DNA of 19,856 nt. It comes from Polyangiaceae bacterium (lineage in GTDB: Bacteria; Myxococcota_A; Polyangia; Polyangiales; Polyangiaceae). Under the pieces are notes generated by a model. The model made no database searches. It had not been told where the DNA came from and saw only the letters and a list, made by a program, of their open reading frames with translations. Where the stretch lies: contig JAKVCH010000011.1 of assembly GCA_022447485.1 (NCBI GenBank), positions 1 to 19,856 on the forward strand, written 5' to 3'. The position numbers and the translations under genes are program-made. This document shows, one piece after another, positions 15,694 to 19,856 of this stretch; position 1 is the first letter of the stretch; the number at the start of each line of letters is the position of its first letter.

Positions 15694-16161
15694 ATCTTTG
15701 TCACAACTCGAAGTGGCAGCGCAGAGGCTCGGCAAGCATTTGAGTTGGGGGCCGCCGACTTTATGCAAAAACCTGTCTCTGCCGATCTTTTGGTTGCGAA
15801 GTTGAAGCAAATCATGGAGCGGGAGGCCTCGCAGACAGGACGCAATCGCGGGGTTTCTGGTTCACTCACAGAGATGGGCCTGCCGGATATGGTGCAGGTG
15901 CTCTGGCATGGCCGTAAGACGGGCTCGCTGAAGATAAGAGCGCAGCACCAGCAAGGGGAGATTCACTTTGTTGAGGGTCAGATTTTCAACGCGATGTGGG
16001 GAACTCAACGAGGTGAAGATGCTTTTTATGCCATGCTTTCTTTGACCGAGGGTACTTTTGCCCTCGATCCGAACTTCATTGCTGAGACCCAGGTGATTCA
16101 AGCCAGTCCTGAGGCTTTACTTCTTGAGGGTATGCGCCGGGTCGATGAGAATGAACGCTAG
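15694..16161 (+). pseudogene. Downstream part of the interrupted gene: receiver end plus DUF4388/PATAN domain
   Basis: This stretch stays in the frame of the upstream gene and completes its product to 645 codons. It opens with IFVTTRSGSAEARQAFELGAADFMQKP (491-517, in part: VTTRSG and DFMQKP), which supplies the conserved receiver Thr494 and Lys516. A short linker leads to a DUF4388 (PATAN-like) domain (about 545-640), with GSLTEMGLPDMVQVLWHGRK, TGSLKI, GEIHFVEGQIFNA and GEDAFYAMLSLTEGTF. DUF4388 domains often sit on gliding, type IV pilus or chemotaxis-type regulators in deltaproteobacteria. The only in-frame start codons are internal, such as TTG at 15745, and none has a ribosome site, so separate translation is unlikely. 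Without readthrough this half is lost. The close match to family sequence on both sides of the TAG argues for a recent lesion or a base-call error. Confidence 0.8.
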
Positions 16162-16188
16162 CTGAATCAATTCAGGCTTTGATTTTAT
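16162..16188 (+). terminator. Possible weak terminator after the signalling gene
   Basis: CTGAAT (16162-16167) and ATTCAG (16170-16175) pair directly after the TAG stop and are followed by a T-biased stretch (GCTTTGATTTTAT). The stem is short and AT-rich with a two-base gap, so the call is weak. Confidence 0.3.
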
Positions 16189-16196
16189 GGCGGAGG

Positions 16197-16227
16197 CTGA
16201 GACAGGTTGAGTCTCAGAAAAACCTGT
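16197..16227 (+). promoter_or_regulatory. Two overlapping, competing stems
   Basis: CTGAGAC (16197-16203) pairs with GTCTCAG (16211-16217). ACAGGTT (16202-16208) pairs with AACCTGT (16221-16227). The second stem's 5' arm lies in the loop of the first, so they are either alternatives or a compact pseudoknot; the 3-nt linker makes a full pseudoknot tight. It precedes an 11-codon frame with a good ribosome site. Confidence 0.45.
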
Positions 16228-16265
16228 TTCGGTTGATATCACACCAGTTTCTGGAGGACGATCTA

Positions 16266-16301
16266 ATGAAAAGTAGGAGTTCATTTCTATTTTGCTTGTG
16301 A
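16266..16301 (+). other. 11-codon frame with a strong Shine-Dalgarno (possible leader peptide)
   Basis: GGAGG at 16253-16257 sits 8 bases before an ATG that encodes MKSRSSFLFCL and stops at TGA. It is the best ribosome site in this stretch, yet it opens only an 11-codon frame, about 80 bp before the next gene. It may be a leader peptide, the relic of a displaced start, or chance. Confidence 0.25.
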
Positions 16302-16379
16302 AGATGCACCGCGGGGCTGGGCCTAAGCTCTGGAAGTGGTAGATTACAAATTGGTCAGACCGACCTCTCTCTTTTGCTC

Positions 16380-17087
16380 ATGCCTCCACGTCCTCCTCTG
16401 CTCGGTTATAATAATAACGTCCAATATCGTGGACAGATCTTCCATATTCAAACGGAAGATTCAGGGGTGAACTCGCCACGGATCATGACGCACCTATTTG
16501 CAGATGGCGGGCGTATCGTGCGCTCTCTGCGTACTGATTATGGTGAGCATGTTGCGAGCCCAGAGATGGCAGTTCTCGTGAAGGAGTTGATGAAGAAGCA
16601 GCATAAAGAAATGTTCGTTTCTTTGCGCGCCGGCGAATTTGACGATTTGATAGGCTTTGAGGATCAGGCAGCCTCTGCGTCAGAGGGCTCGCATACATCA
16701 ACGCCTCTTGCTGCTGACGGCGAAAGTTCTGATGCAGAGAGCGCTGCATCTTTAGAATCTCTTTCCTCAAAGAAAATAAAAGCTACGCCTCGGTTTTCGT
16801 CGCAGCAGAGCGCCAGTCATCGGCGTGAGGTGGCTGAGTCCAGTCTAGAATCGAGCTCCTTTTCTTCCGTAGAGCCAGGCGTTTTAGGGCCAGGGTTTTC
16901 AACACCAGTAAAACCAAAGGGGGCGCCAGAACAAGAGCGGGCGCCTTCGTCTTCGCGTCCCTCTGCTCAATTTTCTGTTGGCCCATCTGGCAAAGGCAGT
17001 CTTTTTGGCCAAGTAGAAGAAGAGGAAGATACCCTCGACGAGGTGATTTTGAGTTACCTAGGCGATGAGAAAGCTTCGAAAACCTGA
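16380..17087 (+). CDS. Conserved small protein with GYNxNVxYRG...QTEDSG domain and Ser-rich tail
   Basis: From the ATG at 16380 the product has 235 residues (a TTG two codons upstream is also in frame). The first 90 residues form a compact conserved block: GYNNNVQYRGQIFHIQTEDSG, quoted in part as YRGQIFHIQTEDSG, then THLFADGGRIVRSLRTDYGEH, and VKELMKKQHKEMFVSLRAGEFD. I recall this block as a common uncharacterised protein in deltaproteobacteria and Myxococcota; I know no function. The remaining 145 residues are low-complexity, rich in Ser, Ala, Glu and Pro, and end in an acidic segment (QVEEEEDTLDEVILSYLG), typical of a disordered tail with a terminal docking helix. No signal peptide or membrane helix. 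No Shine-Dalgarno. It may belong functionally with the signalling gene upstream, since both are same-strand, but a 218-bp gap with hairpins lies between. Confidence 0.8.
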   Translation: MPPRPPLLGYNNNVQYRGQIFHIQTEDSGVNSPRIMTHLFADGGRIVRSLRTDYGEHVASPEMAVLVKELMKKQHKEMFVSLRAGEFDDLIGFEDQAASASEGSHTSTPLAADGESSDAESAASLESLSSKKIKATPRFSSQQSASHRREVAESSLESSSFSSVEPGVLGPGFSTPVKPKGAPEQERAPSSSRPSAQFSVGPSGKGSLFGQVEEEEDTLDEVILSYLGDEKASKT

Positions 17088-17184
17088 AGTCGAGGGTGGT
17101 AGCTGATTCATTGTTTAATGCGAGAACTCTATTTTATCTCTTGCGCGGATTCATCAGGCGTGCCAGCGTTCCGCTCCCTGAAAC

Positions 17185-17256
17185 GGCGAGGTAGCCAAGT
17201 GGTTAGGCAACGGTTTGCAAAACCGTCACACGCAAGTTCGAATCTGGTCCTCGCCT
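17185..17256 (+). tRNA. tRNA-Cys (anticodon GCA)
   Basis: A 72-nt cloverleaf: acceptor GGCGAGG pairs with CCTCGCC, with U as discriminator base (usual for tRNA-Cys). D arm GCC/GGC around AAGTGGTTA. Anticodon stem ACGGT/ACCGT around TTGCAAA gives anticodon GCA. T loop TTCGAAT. The T stem GCAAG/CTGGT has one A-G mismatch and a G-U pair; GCCAG would pair fully. CCA is not encoded (CTC follows), so it must be added by nucleotidyltransferase. A terminator begins two bases after the discriminator. Confidence 0.93.
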
Positions 17257-17257
17257 C

Positions 17258-17287
17258 AAAAAAGCAGAGCTTCGGCTCTGCTTTTTT
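17258..17287. terminator. Bidirectional intrinsic terminator for tRNA-Cys and the SUMF1-like gene
   Basis: AAAAAAGCAGAGC (17258-17270) pairs perfectly with GCTCTGCTTTTTT (17275-17287) around a TTCG loop, a 13-bp stem with a six-T run. On the minus strand the A-run becomes a six-U run, and the hairpin abuts the TAG at 17288-17290. It thus ends transcripts from both sides. Confidence 0.95.
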
Positions 17288-18280
17288 CTATTCGGCGTCC
17301 ATACAGCAGCGAGTGCCCAAAGAATAGTCGGCATACATTGGACCATGGGAGCTGATACTCGCCTCACAGCCTTCGCGAGTCCCTCGGGCATAGAACCCAC
17401 CTCGGAAAGTGCCTTGGGGATCTTCAACCCACTCATCAAGGTTACCCACCATATCGTAGATATTTTCGTCCCCATGGGTCGATATACATTTTTTCATCGC
17501 CCCCGTGAGCTCGAGAAGTGCTCGCTGATTTTCGTCGAAGACCAAGTTGAGGCGTGGGTCTAGGTGTCCGAGGGAAGAGTTGCCATGTAGCGCAAATGCC
17601 GGATGCAAGTGGCGAAAGACATTGCAATAACCTTGACGATAGTTCGCGCCATAGGGGTGTTTGGTCTGATTTTGTCCCTTACAGGCTTGTTCCCACTCTT
17701 CTTCCGAGCATAGCCTTTTGCCCGCATTGATGCAGGCGCGCTTTGCACTGTGATAAGTCATATAACCTTGGGGAATGACTCCTGGCCGCGAAATTGCTTC
17801 AGCCTGAAAACTCTTTTGCTGGTGATGGGGAACGTCAGGCAGCTCTACTTTGCGGGCCGCAGGAGTGCCGATTCGCCAGGACTCCACGCTCCAATAATTA
17901 TGAACGAATTTTAAGAGGTAAGGGCTTGGCGGGTAATAGGGCGAGAGGGACTTTTTCGTCTTTTTATCGATCGTATGAACCTCCCAACGGTCAATACAAT
18001 AGCCATTGAGATGAGCCATTTCTGGTGGACATGGCTGAGCCCCTCTTGAGCTCCACCCTCGTTGCGAAGAGGAGGCGCGAGTTCTTGCCGGCGGGCTTTT
18101 GGCGTTCCTTTGCGTTGGCTGGTTTGTTGGGGCCCTTGCCTCTTGCTCGTTTGAACTTTTTGCGTGGGCCAGTGGCGCACAATACTGACCGAGAGGAGCC
18201 GCAAAAACTCCCGCGACAAATGCAAGACTCGATAAAGAGGCGAGTCTGCATGGAGCAGGTAGAGTTTTAAGCTCAGGCAC
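17288..18280 (-). CDS. Exported SUMF1/formylglycine-generating-enzyme-like protein
   Basis: The 330-residue product has an N-terminal export signal (hydrophobic core about 13-33, AHA cleavage site at 38-40). A Ser/Pro/Arg/Gln-rich linker (41-80) precedes an FGE-sulfatase (SUMF1) domain (about 82-328). Signs of the domain: CPPEMAHLNGYCIDRWEV (84-101), the YMTYHSAKRACINAGKRLCSEEEWEQAC helix region (173-200, quoted in part: GKRLCSEEEWEQAC), NIYDMVGNLDEWVED (273-287), GGFYARG and the terminal LGTRCC. True FGEs use two copper-binding Cys near the C-terminus; here C305, C325 and C326 are candidates, but I cannot say whether the copper site is kept. Most bacterial exported SUMF1 proteins are not sulfatase activators, and no sulfatase is nearby. 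The GTG start overlaps the end of yqgE by 8 bp, so the pair is probably co-translated. Confidence 0.85.
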   Translation of the reverse strand: MPELKTLPAPCRLASLSSLAFVAGVFAAPLGQYCAPLAHAKSSNEQEARAPTNQPTQRNAKSPPARTRASSSQRGWSSRGAQPCPPEMAHLNGYCIDRWEVHTIDKKTKKSLSPYYPPSPYLLKFVHNYWSVESWRIGTPAARKVELPDVPHHQQKSFQAEAISRPGVIPQGYMTYHSAKRACINAGKRLCSEEEWEQACKGQNQTKHPYGANYRQGYCNVFRHLHPAFALHGNSSLGHLDPRLNLVFDENQRALLELTGAMKKCISTHGDENIYDMVGNLDEWVEDPQGTFRGGFYARGTREGCEASISSHGPMYADYSLGTRCCMDAE

Positions 18281-18866
18281 GGCCGATTTTCTTCGTCGAG
18301 AAAGCGAAAGGAGAGGTGCCTACTTCGGCGTAGGCAGCGAGCCAGAGCTTGGATCGTTCCCTACGAAAGACAAGTTTTGGGCTGGGCGGCCCTGGGAGCC
18401 AGTCGCCTCTGCTAATTTCTGATTCGAGTTGTCCGGGCCCCCAAGATGAGTAACCTGCCACGGCACGAACCTGAGGCAGGTCGAGACCCTGAGCGAGTCG
18501 ATCCAAGAGGTCTGTGGAAGTACAGGCCTCTATCCCCGGGGCAACCTCGACTTCGTCCTGGCTTTCGTCTTCGAGGGAGTCTGTGGGGTAAAGAAGCCAG
18601 ACTTGTTCGTTCTTCACTGGACCGCCCTTTTGGACTGGAATACTGGGCAAGTCTTCGCCTCTGCTGTAGTCACGGCCCGTCGCTGCGACAAGGTTTTTAA
18701 AACTCATTAATGGCGGACCGTTGATAATCCAACCGAAAGCTCCAGCGTCGTCGTGAGAGACGAGCAATACGACACTCTTTCCAAAGAGGTCGTCATCGAG
18801 TGTTGATGAGGCAATCAAAAAGCCAGGAGCAAGACGGCTCATGGCTTTGAGAATACCATCGATCAT
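18273..18866 (-). CDS. YqgE/AlgH family protein (UPF0301)
   Basis: The 197-residue cytoplasmic protein belongs to the YqgE/AlgH (DUF179) family, compact alpha/beta proteins of unsettled function; AlgH was linked to alginate regulation in Pseudomonas. Family features: LAPGFLIASSTLDDDLFGKSVVLL (12-35, quoted in part: GFLIASSTLDDDLFGKSV), the AFGWIINGP segment where relatives have GALGLVLNRP, QKGGPVKNEQVWLLYP (GGPV is nearly invariant) and VAGYSSWGPGQLESEISRGDWL. The ATG at 18866 is used; a second ATG at codon 9 (18842) would start just before the conserved part and is equally possible. No Shine-Dalgarno; a short hairpin lies a few bases upstream. It leads a two-gene unit with the SUMF1-like gene. 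Confidence 0.93.
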   Translation of the reverse strand: MIDGILKAMSRLAPGFLIASSTLDDDLFGKSVVLLVSHDDAGAFGWIINGPPLMSFKNLVAATGRDYSRGEDLPSIPVQKGGPVKNEQVWLLYPTDSLEDESQDEVEVAPGIEACTSTDLLDRLAQGLDLPQVRAVAGYSSWGPGQLESEISRGDWLPGPPSPKLVFRRERSKLWLAAYAEVGTSPFAFSTKKIGRA

Positions 18867-18873
18867 GGCAAGG

Positions 18874-18889
18874 GGGGAATGAATTCCCC
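18874..18889 (-). promoter_or_regulatory. Inverted repeat just before the yqgE start
   Basis: GGGGAA (18874-18879) and TTCCCC (18884-18889) can pair around four bases, 7 bp upstream of the ATG at 18866. On the transcript the hairpin would occupy the place of a ribosome site; as DNA it could be an operator. Confidence 0.35.
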
Positions 18890-18924
18890 GCGTTCAGTTC
18901 AAGAAGAGACCTGCAAGAAGAGAA

Positions 18925-19856
18925 CTAGAAGAGCATTCTTGTTCGAATGCTAGTTTCTAAGGCGTCTAATTTGGACTTGATCTCCTGGCTGACGTTCTGA
19001 TCGAGATCGATGACCAGATAACCCAAATCGGGATCTGTTGCCAAAACCTGGGCGGCTACATTTGCAGCGCTATCGGTAATGAGGCTGTTGATGGTCGAGA
19101 GCACCCCAGGAACATTCTTGTGAATATTCAAAATTCGGTGGGTACCAGGTGCGGGACTTTGACCGACAATTGGGAAGTTGACCGCTCCGGTGGTGATTCC
19201 GGCGTTCAAGAATTCGAGAAGCCTTCCGCCGACTTCGCGCCCAATATTCTCCTGTGCCTCTTGGGTCGATCCTCCAATATGAGGAGTGAGGATCACATTT
19301 TTGAGACCGCAGAGTTCCGATTCAAATCCGGGACCATTGCCGCGAGGCTCTTTTGGAAAGACGTCTACAGCTGCGCCTGACAGAGCGCCAGTCTTCAGAG
19401 CGTTAGCCAAGGCTGGGATATCGACAACGGTTCCTCGCGCAAGATTCAGAAGGTAGCCACCTTTTTTGATCTTGGCAATTTTCTCGGCCGTCATCATCAT
19501 CTTGGTCTCTTCTGTTTCTGGAACATGAAGTGAGACAAAGTCGGATTGGGCAAGGAGGTCGTCGAGTTCAGCGACGAATGTATTATTGCCCATAGGTAAT
19601 TGCTGTTCGACGTCATTGAACAGCACCTTCAAGCCCATGGCTTCGGCGAGGACTCCTACTTGGCGACCGATGCGGCCATAGCCGACAATACCGAGGGTTT
19701 TTCCTCGTACTTCGAAGCAGTTCGACGCTGTTTTTTGCCAATTCCCTTGATGCATATTTTGGACGTGATCAGGCATCAGGCGAGACAAGGCCACAATATC
19801 ACTGATCACGAGTTCGGCGACGCTACGCGTGTTGGAAAAAGGCGCGTTAAAAACAG
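18925..19856 (-). CDS. serA: D-3-phosphoglycerate dehydrogenase, 5' end beyond the window
   Basis: The cytoplasmic enzyme oxidises 3-phosphoglycerate with NAD, the first step of serine synthesis. The frame stays open to the right edge, and its first visible residues, VFNAPFSNTRSVAELVIS, are the conserved interior of SerA, so the apparent GTG at 19809 is not the start. About 310 of the usual 410 residues are present. Visible: NAD-binding LGIVGYGRIGRQVG, the LLNLARGTVVD arginine motif, the TPHIGGSTQEAQENIG catalytic His segment, and a C-terminal ACT domain (RILNIHKNVPGVLSTINSLI onward) ending in RTRMLF, as in the short E. coli-type SerA with serine feedback control. The H-N-P-G of the serine-binding ACT loop is kept as HKNVPGVL. 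It is followed downstream by yqgE after a 58-bp gap, in the same direction. Confidence 0.97.
   Translation of the reverse strand, partial: VFNAPFSNTRSVAELVISDIVALSRLMPDHVQNMHQGNWQKTASNCFEVRGKTLGIVGYGRIGRQVGVLAEAMGLKVLFNDVEQQLPMGNNTFVAELDDLLAQSDFVSLHVPETEETKMMMTAEKIAKIKKGGYLLNLARGTVVDIPALANALKTGALSGAAVDVFPKEPRGNGPGFESELCGLKNVILTPHIGGSTQEAQENIGREVGGRLLEFLNAGITTGAVNFPIVGQSPAPGTHRILNIHKNVPGVLSTINSLITDSAANVAAQVLATDPDLGYLVIDLDQNVSQEIKSKLDALETSIRTRMLF

Overview
The window reads as chromosomal DNA of a moderately GC-rich Gram-negative bacterium. The best lineage guess is a deltaproteobacterium-like group (Myxococcota, Bradymonadota or a relative). The hints are a response-regulator fusion carrying an N-terminal type II secretion ATPase-like (MshEN) domain and a C-terminal DUF4388/PATAN domain, an exported SUMF1-type protein, and a small protein with the GYNxNVxYRGxxFHxQTEDSG signature that I associate with those genomes. 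That placement is inference. I see no insertion sequence, prophage, CRISPR array or plasmid function; the window is mostly housekeeping and envelope genes.

Layout. 1-515: 5' part of a family 2 glycosyltransferase on the minus strand, running off the left edge. 586-1323: a single-pass membrane protein of unknown function. 1374-1784 (minus): a single-domain rhodanese. 1893-4600: ribonuclease J overlapping a Shewanella-like PPP phosphatase lipoprotein by 4 bp. 4555-5103 (minus): a small membrane protein convergent with the phosphatase and overlapping its 3' end. 5220-9199: a tightly packed run of four plus-strand genes: a large unknown membrane protein, a TlpA-like thioredoxin, undecaprenyl-diphosphatase (UppP) and mannose-1-phosphate guanylyltransferase. 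The first three are joined by 4-bp overlaps, which suggests co-expression of envelope, disulfide and polysaccharide precursor functions.

9301-13798 is a minus-strand block. In transcription order it runs rplM, rpsI, a strong intrinsic terminator, argC, a 289-bp gap, then uvrB. The 425 bp upstream of rplM hold no convincing gene but contain a GC-rich leader-like stretch, an AT-rich island and a large nested inverted repeat. That repeat lies 16 bp before the start of a signalling gene (14224-16161). This gene would encode MshEN, HD-GYP-like, receiver and PATAN domains, but it is cut by one in-frame amber codon inside the receiver domain. Its HD-GYP motif and its phosphoacceptor position are both altered, so it looks like a degenerate or non-catalytic c-di-GMP-linked module that is now broken, is read through, or contains a sequencing error.

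16380-17087 is the conserved small protein with a Ser-rich tail. 17185-17256 is tRNA-Cys(GCA), followed at once by a perfect 13-bp UUCG terminator. That terminator also abuts the stop codon of the convergent exported SUMF1-like gene (17288-18280, minus). This gene overlaps the end of yqgE/algH (18273-18866, minus). The right end holds serA (minus), truncated at its 5' end by the window edge.
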